Of a stretch of DNA of 64,000 nt, positions 22,799-33,800 are shown one piece after another. How positions within the stretch are numbered: the first letter of the stretch is position 1; each line of letters opens with the position of its first letter. The notes under the pieces were generated by a model. That model was not told the DNA's origin, searched no databases, and saw only the letters and a program-made list of their open reading frames with translations. This DNA comes from Paraspadella gotoi (Eukaryota; Chaetognatha). The translations under genes and the position numbers were made by a program. The DNA lies in NCBI GenBank assembly GCA_051294375.1, contig CM119268.1:45437-109436 (forward strand). Direction: 5' to 3'.

Positions 22799-22965
22799 GC
22801 TTTGGATCGAGTCTGCTAACACCATGTTAGTTACAGGGGTTAAGCGCCCGTCCCTTTTAACTGCCAGGCGGCCACCGGGGCTAGAACCCCGGCCCTTGGG
22901 GTTGGGAAGCGTGAATGACTTGCCTCCGGCCACGCAAGGCCGCCTGATGAACGGTTGGTGATTTT
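22799..22965 (-). repeat. tRNA-like SINE-type repeat S3, U3 copy
   Basis: Twin of 14681-14830, with the minus-strand B-box-like GGTTCTAGCCCC kept. Confidence 0.35.
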
Positions 22966-23555
22966 AGCTCCACCATAATTCTCATGTTTTTGCACTAAGA
23001 GGAAGTACAGTGCATTTCATAACAAAGATGATTTTATTATGTTATTATGTGACATTTTCATGAATCGAATAAATTATTAAATCTATTATGTTTTATTATT
23101 TTCCAATCTTGGGTATACAAGACGAATCAATTATAATCTATTACGAAGGACATTTATCCTCCTAGAATAAAACTCTGAAATTCTAACTCGCTTGCAGCTA
23201 TCGTTTATTTGTTTATTTTGTTTTGTTATGTTTATGTTATGATATTTGTTATTTGTTATTGTTATTTTGTTACTTGTTATTTGTTATGTAATGTTATGTA
23301 TTTGTTAATATCACCATTGCCAGTGCCAAATTTAGAGGAAAGATAGCTTATTCAAAAAATGAATGAAAACTTTCAATATAGGTTGTAACTATTTCACGTG
23401 AAAAATAAAACTAACTCGGAAAAGAACAAGTTTGAGCAAACATGTCGGATCTGCCTACGAAAATTAATTAATTAATTAAATTAATCGATTAATTAATTAA
23501 TTAATTATTAATATTTAATAGTTAATTATAAATTTAAATCCAGCTTATCAGGTAC

Positions 23556-24370
23556 CTTAGAAAGTAAAAATGTGACTTATATTTTTTCCATTTAAAACTC
23601 ATTTCTACTGGCACAATTCCGTCAAAACTTTATATCTCGCTTCTTCACAAACTTTCCTTCCCGCTCACAAAATGTCATCTCAATCTATTATGGGTTAAAA
23701 TAAGTAAAAAACAGTCAAGTAAATGTGACTCATATTTTTTTTCATTTAAACTCATTTCCACTTGTACCGAAACTTTATATCAAGCTTCGTCAACAATTTT
23801 CCTACCCACACACAAAATTTGAACTCAATCTATCCATTCCAATTATGATTAATTAGAGTATTTATTGGTTTAAAATAAGTAAAAATATTTTAGTAAATGC
23901 AACTTATGTTTTTTTCCATTTAAAACTCATATCCACTCACACGATTTCGTCGAAAACTTTTATATCCAGCTTCATCACACATGTTCCTACCCATACACTA
24001 CAAATTTCATTCCGATCCAACCAGCCAATCACGAGTTATTGGGGCTTTTTGCTAAGGTGGGACGGATGGACGGGATTGATTGACCTGATTAATTAATTAG
24101 TGATTAATTAATTGACTAATTGATTAATTAACTGATTAAATTATTTGAATTTATTAATACATCCTGCATATACATTTAATATAAAAGGAAAAAAATCATA
24201 ATCAATTAGTGAAACAGGTTTTTTGTTTTTTTCCATTTAAACTCATTTCTACTCAAACGATTCCATCGAAAAAGTATAAATTTTCGTTTGAGCATATAAT
24301 CATTCTAAATTTTTGATTCAACTCCATTGAGTGGGGCTACCCCTAATCCAATCACGAGTAATTGGTGTTT
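23556..24370. repeat. ~150-bp tandem repeat array, U3 copy
   Basis: Twin of 15411-16200, followed by (GGAC)n at 24382-24440. Confidence 0.65.
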
Positions 24371-24551
24371 TTTGCTAAGGTGGGACGGATGGACGGACGG
24401 ACGGACGGACGGACGGATGGACCGACGGACGGACACACACTTTTTTTTGCATAATTTATCATAATTCGATGTTCTGACATGATATAAGTTCAGTGCCCGA
24501 CAGATATTGAGGGGGGCCGGGACCGATGGATCGACCAAAGTGAATTATAGA

Positions 24552-24581
24552 GTCGGGATCTGCTGAATAAGCAGATCCGAC
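24552..24581. other. Hairpin with variable loop, U3 version
   Basis: Same outer arms as 16407-16436, but with the core TGCTGAATAAGCA, which forms four extra pairs (TGCT/AGCA). Total length is the same as in U2. Confidence 0.6.
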
Positions 24582-24878
24582 TAAAAAAAGAATTAAAAAA
24601 CGAAAATGAAAATAAAGAAAGTAAAAAAAGGGAACCGAACAGAGAAAAAAAGAAAACGAACAGAGTTAAAAAAACGAACAGAATGTAAAGAAGATATAAA
24701 AAAACGAAGATAAAGACGAAAACAAACAAAATAAAGTAGAAACGACAGAGAAAAGGAAGAAGCAAACGAAAGAAAAAGTGAACGAGGAGCAATATTGAGG
24801 TCAAGCTGTTAGTGCCCCATAAAATATAAGAGAAATTGGAGGAAAGAGGGAGAGAGAGAGAGAGAGAGGAAGAGAGAG

Positions 24879-24958
<80 letters not shown>

Positions 24959-24967
<9 letters not shown>

Positions 24968-25202
24968 GAACAATAAAAATAAAATGAGAGGAAATCGACG
25001 TAATAAATATAAGAAAGAAGAAACTAAATAATAATTTACTTTAAATTTAGGAAAATCTTCATCCATTAATACAACAACAACAAGACAAGAACGACGACGA
25101 CGACGACATCAACTGTCGCAGGAGGAAAATGGAAAATTGGGTCAAATCGGTCGGAGCAATCGAGAGAGTGAGCGGTGGGGAGAGAGAGGTAGGATAGAGA
25201 CG
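24959..25202. other. Short unique stretch with (GAC)n
   Basis: (ACA)n/(GAC)n at about 25069-25106, otherwise non-repetitive and without a gene. Confidence 0.6.
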
Positions 25203-25476
25203 TGTGGATAAGGCGCTGAAGATGACTATCCGTAACTTCTATAACCGCCTCTAGCAGCCATGGAACGGGTCCTGGGCTTGGAACTAGACTTTGGTTTGCC
25301 ACAGCTTCAGGGCAGCTTACCTCCGTCCTCACGCTTGCCGCAGGGTAGGTACCGTGTTGGGGTTGAACCCGGTACCTAGCGGTCATGAGCTGATGGCTTT
25401 ACTCAATGAATCACCGGGTCACAACTGAAAGTGTCATGCTTATAGGCGGGGTGAACCCAAGCAATGCCCGACTACA
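25203..25476 (-). mobile_element. tRNA-derived SINE, family S1, minus strand
   Basis: On the minus strand, an A-box-like region (ATTCATTGAGTAAAGCC) is followed by the B box GGTTCAACCCC (25359-25369). The S1 body follows: GCGTGAGGACGG, a CTAGTTCCAAGCCCAGGACC block, CATGGCTGCTAGAGG and an AGCGCCTTATCCAC end. The same order appears at 33404-33642 and 48393-48605. The upstream end reads GTAGTCGGGCATTGC. Confidence 0.75.
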
Positions 25477-25640
25477 GACGGAAGGAGAGGGAGGGAAGGA
25501 GAGAGGGAGTGAGAGGGAGAAGAGGGGGAGTGGGAGAGGGAGGGAAGGAGAGAGGGAGAAGAGGGAGAGTGGGAGAGGGAGGGATAGGAGGGAGAAGAGA
25601 AGTGGGGAAGGAAATAGATGGAGACAGAAAACCTAAATGG
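25477..25640. repeat. GGGAGAG purine minisatellite
   Basis: Short repeats of GAGAGGGAG and GGAAGGAGAGGG next to the S1 copy. No gene. Confidence 0.8.
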
Positions 25641-25700
25641 GATTCAATGAATATTTCTTCTTAGACAAAACAAGTTAAAGCAAATTTAAAGATCGAAGGT

Positions 25701-25858
25701 TCTTTTCTCTTCTCTTCTCTTCTCTTCTTGTCTCTTCTTTTCTTTTCTCTTCTCTTCTCTTCTCTTCTCTTCTCTACTCTTCTCTTCTCTTCTCTTCTCT
25801 TCTCTTCTCTTCTCTTCTCTTCTCTTCTCTTCTCTTCTCTTCTCTTCCTTTTTTTCTC
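25701..25858. repeat. (TTCTC)n pentanucleotide array
   Basis: About 30 units of TTCTC with few interruptions. The complementary type (AGAAG)n is at 48303-48385, next to another S1 copy. Confidence 0.95.
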
Positions 25859-25916
25859 CTCTCTTTTCTTTAAACAACGACTACCACGATGCTGACCTTA
25901 GTCAAGTCTTTAAATT

Positions 25917-25965
<49 letters not shown>

Positions 25966-26210
25966 TATGGAAACAAACTAAAAAGAGAGGGATTACATTA
26001 AATTTTTATAAAGATATTAGGGTAAGATATTAGGGTCAAAATTAAAATTAATTATTAGGAATCTAATTGGGGCTCTCTCGGAAAATAAGGCCGAAAATCT
26101 GTCAGCATTCAGGCAAAGAGGGAAAAAAAGAGAAAAAATAAGATCTCACCACCAAATCTCTCTCTCTCTCTCCGTCTCTCTCTCTCTCTGTCTCTCTCTC
26201 TCTGTCTCTC
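25859..26210. other. (CT)n tracts and short unique stretch
   Basis: CT runs at 25919-25957 and 26155-26209 with a short AT-rich segment between them that contains a duplicated AAGATATTAGGGT. Confidence 0.7.
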
Positions 26211-26244
26211 AGTTGGATTTGTAATTGTGATGGCGTTAAGGGAG

Positions 26245-26296
<52 letters not shown>

Positions 26297-26375
26297 GAGA
26301 GAGAGAGAGTGAGGAAAGAGGAGAAGAACGGAGAAAGGGAAAGAAGAGAAGGGAGAGAGAGTGAGTCCGAGAAAA

Positions 26376-26410
<35 letters not shown>

Positions 26411-26443
26411 TAAATAAAATACGGTGAGGTAGAAAGAGATAAA

Positions 26444-26495
<52 letters not shown>

Positions 26496-26599
26496 CGTTT
26501 TGCTTTGACGTGTTTTCCGGACGGAGCAGCACCTGTCGCCCGCTTTTCCTCGTGACTGCGAATTCGTGAAATTCGTTGAGTCGTCGGTGAATTAGGAGG

Positions 26600-26650
<51 letters not shown>

Positions 26651-26762
26651 TCTCTTCTTTCTCTCTCTCTCTCTCTCTCTTTTTTTTTCCTCTCTCCTCT
26701 CTCTCTCCCCCTTCTCACTCCCTATCCTCTTTCTGCCTCCACTCTCTCTATTTTTCCCCATC
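26211..26762. repeat. 552-bp direct repeat, first copy
   Basis: AG tracts, a 100-bp unique core (26495-26598) and CT tracts. Repeated at 27763-28314, apparently without a single difference. Confidence 0.9.
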
Positions 26763-27090
26763 TATTTTGCATCTCTCCTCATTTTCGCTTTTTTTTCAGA
26801 AAATTCTCTCTCTCTCTCTCTCCGTCTCTCTCTCTCTCTCCTCTCTTTTTCCAACGAAGTCAACCTCTTTTTTCACGATGCAGAACGCCTGTCAGGTTTT
26901 GAGTTTCGCCGCTGAAAGTTTCATCGCCTACAGTCTTCAGACGTCGCTCTTTATATATTGTCTTTCCTTGCCTGATGCTTGTGAAGAAAAACAATTCATT
27001 ATAAAATGGAAAAATTACATACTTGCTTTACTTGACTATATTTTAACATTAGAAACAAAAATTTGTAATCATTTCACATTAGTATAATTT
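26763..27090. repeat. Inverted repeat, left arm
   Basis: Contains CT runs and a unique stretch (26860-27089). Its reverse complement lies at 27437-27762 with a few differences. Confidence 0.85.
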
Positions 27091-27092
27091 CT

Positions 27093-27140
<48 letters not shown>

Positions 27141-27157
27141 ATCTCTCTTTCTCTCTT

Positions 27158-27188
<31 letters not shown>

Positions 27189-27408
27189 GCCTCTCTCTCC
27201 CCCTCTCTCGTTTCTCTCCTCTTTCCCTCTCTTCTCTCTGGATCCGAAATGTTCAGTGACACCTCCGCCTGCGTGCATCCTTAAACATTCACGCTTCACG
27301 TCTTTTTTCGACGCGATATTCGATCAAAGAGAGAGGAGAGGAGAGAGAGAGTGAGAGAGAGAGAGGAGAGAGAGAGAGAGACANNNNNNNNNNNNNNNNN
27401 NNNNNNNN

Positions 27409-27436
<28 letters not shown>
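27091..27436. other. Spacer of the inverted repeat, with 25-N joint
   Basis: CT tracts, a short unique sequence (27238-27325), AG tracts and 25 N at 27384-27408. Confidence 0.8.
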
Positions 27437-27446
<10 letters not shown>

Positions 27447-27762
27447 ACTAATGTGAAATGATTACAAATTTTTGTTCTAATGTTAAAATATAGTCAAGTA
27501 AAGCAAGTATGTAATTTTCCATTTTATAATGAATTGTTTTCCTTCACAAGCATCAGGCAAGGAAAGACAATATATAAAGAGCGACGTCTGACGACTGTAG
27601 AGCGAGGACTTCAGCCGGCGAAACTCAAAACCTGACAGGCGTCTCTGCATCGTGAAAAGAGGTTGACTTCGTTGGAAAAGAGAGGGAGAGAGAGAGAGAG
27701 ACGGAGAGAGAGAGAGAGAGAATTTTCTGAAAAAAAGCCAAAATGAGGAGAGATGCAAAATA
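27437..27762. repeat. Inverted repeat, right arm
   Basis: Reverse complement of 26763-27090, differing by a few substitutions and indels in the unique part. Confidence 0.85.
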
Positions 27763-27796
27763 AGTTGGATTTGTAATTGTGATGGCGTTAAGGGAG

Positions 27797-27848
<52 letters not shown>

Positions 27849-27927
27849 GAGAGAGAGAGAGTGAGGAAAGAGGAGAAGAACGGAGAAAGGGAAAGAAGAG
27901 AAGGGAGAGAGAGTGAGTCCGAGAAAA

Positions 27928-27962
<35 letters not shown>

Positions 27963-27995
27963 TAAATAAAATACGGTGAGGTAGAAAGAGATAAA

Positions 27996-28047
<52 letters not shown>

Positions 28048-28151
28048 CGTTTTGCTTTGACGTGTTTTCCGGACGGAGCAGCACCTGTCGCCCGCTTTTC
28101 CTCGTGACTGCGAATTCGTGAAATTCGTTGAGTCGTCGGTGAATTAGGAGG

Positions 28152-28202
<51 letters not shown>

Positions 28203-28314
28203 TCTCTTCTTTCTCTCTCTCTCTCTCTCTCTTTTTTTTTCCTCTCTCCTCTCTCTCTCCCCCTTCTCACTCCCTATCCTCTTTCTGCCTCCACTCTCTC
28301 TATTTTTCCCCATC
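27763..28314. repeat. 552-bp direct repeat, second copy
   Basis: Same as 26211-26762 and cut off by the N run at 28315. Confidence 0.9.
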
Positions 28315-28869
28315 NNNNNNNNNNNNNNNNNNNNNNNNNNNNNNNNNNNNNNNNNNNNNNNNNNNNNNNNNNNNNNNNNNNNNNNNNNNNNNNNNNNNNN
28401 NNNNNNNNNNNNNNNNNNNNNNNNNNNNNNNNNNNNNNNNNNNNNNNNNNNNNNNNNNNNNNNNNNNNNNNNNNNNNNNNNNNNNNNNNNNNNNNNNNNN
28501 NNNNNNNNNNNNNNNNNNNNNNNNNNNNNNNNNNNNNNNNNNNNNNNNNNNNNNNNNNNNNNNNNNNNNNNNNNNNNNNNNNNNNNNNNNNNNNNNNNNN
28601 NNNNNNNNNNNNNNNNNNNNNNNNNNNNNNNNNNNNNNNNNNNNNNNNNNNNNNNNNNNNNNNNNNNNNNNNNNNNNNNNNNNNNNNNNNNNNNNNNNNN
28701 NNNNNNNNNNNNNNNNNNNNNNNNNNNNNNNNNNNNNNNNNNNNNNNNNNNNNNNNNNNNNNNNNNNNNNNNNNNNNNNNNNNNNNNNNNNNNNNNNNNN
28801 NNNNNNNNNNNNNNNNNNNNNNNNNNNNNNNNNNNNNNNNNNNNNNNNNNNNNNNNNNNNNNNNNNNNN
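28315..28869. other. Assembly gap (555 N)
   Basis: Followed by CT repeats and then, at 28903-28933, the reverse complement of the first bases of the 552-bp repeat. The gap therefore probably hides an inverted version of it. Confidence 0.97.
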
Positions 28870-28906
<37 letters not shown>

Positions 28907-28984
28907 TAACGCCATCACAATTACAAATCCAACTCTCGGGCAAAAACAGGAGAACGAATATGCAAAATAATTCATTTCGTCAGT

Positions 28985-29235
28985 GAAGTTGAATTCGGTT
29001 GACGTTGCATGACATCAGGCGAGATTGTTGACATCAGGCGTTGCTGCATGACATGTTTTAGAAATTGTTGACACCAGGCGTTGCTGCATGACATAACTGG
29101 ATCTCCCTGACACCAGTCGTTGGGCTCGACACTTGACATTGTTGACACCAGCTTTACTGCATGACACGTATTACCATCAGCTAGTGAAATTATTACCATC
29201 AGCTAGTGAAATTAACTGAATTAAAATCGCGTTCA
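28985..29235. repeat. Degenerate ~50-bp repeat array
   Basis: Irregular units built from TTGTTGACACCAGGCG, TTGCTGCATGACAT and similar. The final ATTACCATCAGCTAGTGAAA is doubled. A 75-codon minus-strand frame crosses it but has no recognisable domain. Confidence 0.7.
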
Positions 29236-29602
29236 TTTTTCACTTGATCTCGAATTATTTCTTACTAAAAATTCCATCCTCCACTCATGACCATTAGGTA
29301 CCGGGATCGATCGCCACTTGTAACTACCCTGCGTTAAAAGTGAGGATGGCCGATTGTTGTCACGAGCGTTGCTGCTTGACACGGCTTGGGGATGATCTCA
29401 TTTTTTATATTGTAGGCGACAACAACAACAACAAAGAGATTTTGGGAGATAAAACTACGACAACAAAATTGAAGAAAATCATAAAAAAACAAAAGAAAAA
29501 CAACAAAATAAAAGAAAATAGAAAAAGAAGAAAAAGAAGAACAAGAACAACAACAAATATGACGCCATCAACAAAATCGGGAACGAAAGTCAGTTTTGTG
29601 CG

Positions 29603-29638
<36 letters not shown>

Positions 29639-29849
29639 NNNNNNNNNNNNNNNNNNNNNNNNNNNNNNNNNNNNNNNNNNNNNNNNNNNNNNNNNNNNNN
29701 NNNNNNNNNNNNNNNNNNNNNNNNNNNNNNNNNNNNNNNNNNNNNNNNNNNNNNNNNNNNNNNNNNNNNNNNNNNNNNNNNNNNNNNNNNNNNNNNNNNN
29801 NNNNNNNNNNNNNNNNNNNNNNNNNNNNNNNNNNNNNNNNNNNNNNNNN

Positions 29850-29883
<34 letters not shown>

Positions 29884-30110
29884 GTCAATCCACGGCCCGG
29901 CGCTTTCAGGGAGATTTCTTTTTCCTCAGATTCGTGTTTTGAATTCCGTCGACGACAATTTAAAGGTCACCCAAGTGAAGGAAGAAGAGGAGGAGGAGGA
30001 GGAGGAGGAGGAAGAGGAAGAGGAAGAATTAAAGAGTAAAGAGAGAAAAAGATAAGAGGAATAAAAGAGAAAAAAAGAAAAAGTAAAAAAAAGAAAAAGG
30101 TCATCTACGA
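29236..30110. other. Mixed stretch: S1 fragment, (AAC)n, (AG)n with gap, (GGA)n
   Basis: 29283-29350 resembles part of SINE S1 (CATGACC, GGTACCGGG, GTGAGGATGGCCG). CAACAACAAC runs lie at 29418-29520. (AG)n flanks the 211-N gap at 29639-29849. (GGA)n is at 29977-30020. No credible gene. Confidence 0.6.
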
Positions 30111-30114
30111 GTAT

Positions 30115-30545
30115 AGAGTTTTAAAAGGGTTTAAAAAAAAAGAATAGGAAATAAAGGAAAAGAAGAGGAAACAAAGGGAAAGACAAGAAAAGATAGGTAA
30201 AGGTTTACAACAAAAAATAAAAGAAAAAAAAGAAAAGAAGAGGAAACAAAGGGAAAGACAAGAAAAGATAGGTAAAGGTTTAAAACAAAAAATAAAAGAA
30301 AAAAAGGAAAAGAAGAGGAAACAAAGGGAAAGACAAGAAAAGNNNNNNNNNNNNNNNNNNNNNNNNNNNNNNNNNNNNNNNNNNNNNNNNNNNNNNNNNN
30401 NNNNNNNNNNNNNNNNNNNNNNNNNNNNNNNNNNNNNNNNNNNNNNNNNNNNNNNNNNNNNNNNNNNNNNNNNNNNNNAAAAGAAAAAAAAGAAAAGAAG
30501 AGGAAACAAAGGGAAAGAGAAGAAAAGATAGGTAAAGGGTCCAAT
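30115..30545. repeat. 75-bp minisatellite with gap
   Basis: Units begin with GAAGAGGAAACAAAGGG at 30162, 30237 and 30312, i.e. exactly 75 bases apart. Another unit follows the N run (30343-30478). Because 75 is a multiple of three, a frame stays open through it, but it encodes only Phe/Ser/Leu/Cys repeats. Confidence 0.9.
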
Positions 30546-31189
30546 ACAAAAATGAGAAGAAAAGACAAGCGATGAGTTTTGCGTCGGTGGAATGAGAAGA
30601 GAAGGGATAATCTGCAGAGGAAGCAAACAGAGAAAAGATGAACGTGAAGAATAAAAAAAGAAAAAGACGAAAATGAAGAAGAAAATTATGAAGAAACTGA
30701 AGAAATAATAAAGAAAAAAAAAGAGATAAAAGTGAAAATAATGAATTAAAGGATTAAAATAGAAAAAAGAAAACAGATATAGAAGGAAATGAGGAATAAA
30801 ATGATTTAAATAAAAAAATATAAAGGTGAACAAAATGAGAAAAAATATAATGAAGAAAAATCATATGAACACACAGGAAAGTTTAGAATTTTCTTGACAT
30901 TTTAAAAACAGTTAGATCTAAACATGTGTAGGTACAAAAACTGTTTTTAAACAGTTCAAATTAATCTTTAATTAATTAATTAATTATTTAATTAATTAAT
31001 TAATTTTTGAAGTTAAAACTTCAAAAATTAAAATAATTGAAAAATGAAAAAATATGAAAATAAAAATGAACAGAATAATGAATCCCAAAAATCATGTTGC
31101 TATCTCTCTGTCCTCATTATCTATTGTGACCATTGTTGTTCGTCTTCGGAAAAAGAAAAAACAAAAGAAAAGGAGAACAACGACAACAA

Positions 31190-31224
<35 letters not shown>

Positions 31225-31615
31225 TCACAACTTCTAAGAAAAATAAAAAGCGAAAAAAAGAAAAGTTTCGGCGCAAATGAAGAATAATGGGAGAGACTGA
31301 ACGCAAAATGTTAGGGAGGATGAGGAGAGATGAGATGAGAGGAGGAGACGAGATGAGAGAGAGAGAGAGAGAGACAAAGCGCGCACATTAGGGAAAGAAT
31401 GAAAAAAATACAGAAACGCAGTACGACAAAGAAAAAAAATAATAAAAAAACGAAATAGAAAAAAGAAAACAATATTTAAATATTTTTCGTAAATTTTTTT
31501 AAAAATGTTTATTAATTTCATTAAAAAAAAGAAATTCTTTAATTTATTTCTGCTTCGAGCGACAATTTTAATCCTGAAAAGATTTCAGAGGATTTTCTGA
31601 TTTTTTTAGAAGAGA
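30546..31615. other. A-rich low-complexity stretch with (GAC)n
   Basis: A-rich, with a TTAATTAA palindrome at 30968-31007, (GAC)n at 31189-31222 and (AG)n at 31352-31375. No gene. Confidence 0.7.
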
Positions 31616-31940
31616 GAAGGAGAATTAGAAGGAGAGAAGGGAAATAAAAGGAAGATAGGAAGAAGAGAAAGGAATTAAAAGGAAAGAAGGAGAGGAAGGA
31701 ATTACATTGGAAGGAGTGGAAGAAGTTAAATGAGGAAGGAGAGAAAGGAATTAAAAGGAAAGAAGGAGAGGAAGGAATTACATTGGAAGGAGTGGAAGAA
31801 GTTAAATGAGGAAGGAGAGAAAGGAATTAAAAGGAAAGAAGGAGAGGAAGAAATTACATTGGAAGGAGTGGAAGAAGTTAAATGAGGAAGGAGAGAAAGA
31901 AATTAAAAGGAAAGAAGGAGAGGAAGGATTTTAAAGGAAG
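31616..31940. repeat. 76-bp purine-rich minisatellite
   Basis: The marker GGAATTAAAAGGAAAG occurs at 31671, 31747, 31823 and (variant) 31899: three intervals of 76 bases each. Confidence 0.9.
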
Positions 31941-32579
31941 AATAATGGGGACTAACGGTAAATTAAGGGAGAGCATATATCAAGAAAGCTAGAAAGATAG
32001 AAATATAGAAAGAAAGAAAGATAGAATGATAGAAAAGGGATGGGAAAATATTATTGAAAAAACTTGGAAAAAATAAGAGAGATAGAAAAAGAAAATTAAG
32101 AAAGTTAATATGCGGATAATAAGCGGTTCAGACAAATTTAAGAAAATAAAATTAGAAAATTGAGAAATTGAAAGAAAATAAGCAATTTCTTTTCCCTCTG
32201 CTTTTCTCTTACTTCTAAAAACTTCTCTCTCTCTTCTCCTACTTTATTCTATTACTTCTCTCTCACTCTCTCTCTCTCTCTCTCTTTCTTTCTCTCTCTC
32301 TTTCTCTCACTCACTCTCTCTCTCTCTCTCATCTTATTCCCTTTGATACTTCTAAACACTTCTATCTCTCTTCTCCTACTTCATTCTATTATTTCTCTCT
32401 CTCTCTTTTCCTACTTCATTCTATTACTTCTCTCTCTCTCTCTTCTCCTACTTCATTCTATTACTTCTCTCTCTCTCTCTCTCTCTTTCTTCTCGTCTCT
32501 CTCTTCTCCTACTCTCTTAGTATTACTTATCTCTCTCCTCTCTCTTTTTTCTCTCTCCTTCTCCTATATCATTTCAATT

Positions 32580-32620
<41 letters not shown>

Positions 32621-32693
32621 CCCTAAAACTTCATTCCTAAATTTACTTCTCTCTCTCTATCCTCTCTTTCTCTCTCCCACTTCATTCTATAAC

Positions 32694-32734
<41 letters not shown>

Positions 32735-32756
32735 CTTCTTATTCCCTTTGATTACT

Positions 32757-32801
<45 letters not shown>

Positions 32802-32884
32802 ATTCCCTTTGATATCCACGACGATTTTTTTTCCTTTTTTCTCTGATCCTGGAATTAGTGACGAAAGAAAAGATAAGAAGAATA
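31941..32884. repeat. A-rich segment then (CT)n-rich minisatellite
   Basis: AAAGATAG runs at 31985-32030. From 32205 to 32810, CT tracts alternate with TACTTCATTCTATTACTTC units of variable spacing. Frames are Ser/Leu runs only. Confidence 0.8.
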
Positions 32885-33130
32885 AAAGAAAAGACCAAAT
32901 AGAGAAGAAAGAAAAGATAAGAAGAATAAAAAAAAAGACCAAATAGAGAAGAAAGAAAAGATAAGAAGAATAAAAGAAAAGACCAAATAGAGAAGAAAGA
33001 AAAGATAAGAAGAATAAAAAAATACCAAATAGAGAAGAAAGAAAATATAGGAGAAAATAAGAAAAGAAAAAAAGATAAGAGAAAAGAGAAAAGACCAAAT
33101 AGAGAAGAAAGAAAAGATAGGAAGAAAAAA
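32885..33130. repeat. 44-bp minisatellite
   Basis: The marker GACCAAATAGAGAAG begins at 32893, 32937 and 32981, 44 bases apart. Shortened and lengthened units follow up to 33130. Confidence 0.9.
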
Positions 33131-33218
33131 GAACAAGAGGAAATACAGTGAAGATAGGACGAAAAACCCTAAAGAAAATAAGATAAGAAAAGTATTGAAA
33201 CCAGAAAATAGAATTATT

Positions 33219-33800
33219 AGTTGCGCGGCGAGTGCTCGCGTTAAAAATGTATATATTTGTAGTTGTATTTGTATTTATTCAAACAGCGGATCCGAGGACC
33301 ATGGGCCACAGTGGTTTAGATAACAACAAATTGGACAGTAGGTCAAACAATAAACATAAATGATATTACAGAACAAAGAAAATTTGAACCGTGTGTTAGA
33401 CATGTAGTCTGGCATTGCCTAGGTTCACCCCGTCTATAAGCATGACACTTTCAGTTGTAACCCGGTAGCTCATTGAGTAAAGCCATCAGCCACTAGGAAC
33501 GGGCTTAAATCCCAACCCGGTACCTACCCTGCAGGAAGCGTGAGGACGGCCGGAAGCCGCCTTGGGGGAGTGGCATACCCTCAGGCCTGGTTCCAAGAAG
33601 TTGCGGATAGACATCTTCAGCCCACTTAGCGCTTTATCCACAGACCAATATAGGGTTAGGGTTAGTTGGTTGCTCATTTGTTAAGACAGCAAAAAACTTC
33701 AAATCTAAGGGACTGCTAGAGCCGCCTTCAGGAAATCATACAACTATAAGACGGAATTTGGATGCAGTGCATGTCATAAATACAAGGGCCGAATTAGAAC
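33219..33800 (-). mobile_element. MITE-like element M1, degenerate copy with nested SINE
   Basis: Starts with GTTGCGCGGCGAGTGCTCGCG, close to the terminal inverted repeat of the copy at 55144-55446. After the SINE at 33404-33642, the M1 interior resumes at 33665-33800 (TTGCTCATTTGTTAAGACAG, then ACTATAAGACGGAATTTGGATGC and ATACAAGGGC, each given in pieces). The far end is lost or unrecognisable. An (ATGTC)4 run, typical of M1 subterminal repeats, lies at 34157-34180. Confidence 0.55.
33404..33642 (+). mobile_element. tRNA-derived SINE, family S1, plus strand
   Basis: TAGCTCATTGAGTAAAGCC (A-box-like, from 33466) and GGGCTTAAATCCC (B-box-like, 33501-33513) give a tRNA-like head. The S1 body follows: GCGTGAGGACGGCCGGAAG, CTGGTTCCAAG and an AGCGCTTTATCCACA end. 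It lies inside the M1 element, so it inserted later. Confidence 0.75.

Larger units (their letters stand above)
16758..24958. repeat. Unit U, copy U3 (gapless, noisy)
   Basis: Joins a U1-type head (16770-19200) to a U2-type body (19120-24860) without N runs. It shows frequent one-base indels against U1/U2 throughout. It ends in (AG)n at 24848-24958. Confidence 0.85.

Noticed and set aside
26767-27087. 106-codon frame with hydrophobic stretches
   Set aside because: The first half is a CT repeat; the inverted copy at 27437-27762 is frame-broken; no motif.
30115-30545. CRISPR-like regular repeats of 75 bp
   Set aside because: Whole units are repeated head to tail without distinct spacers.
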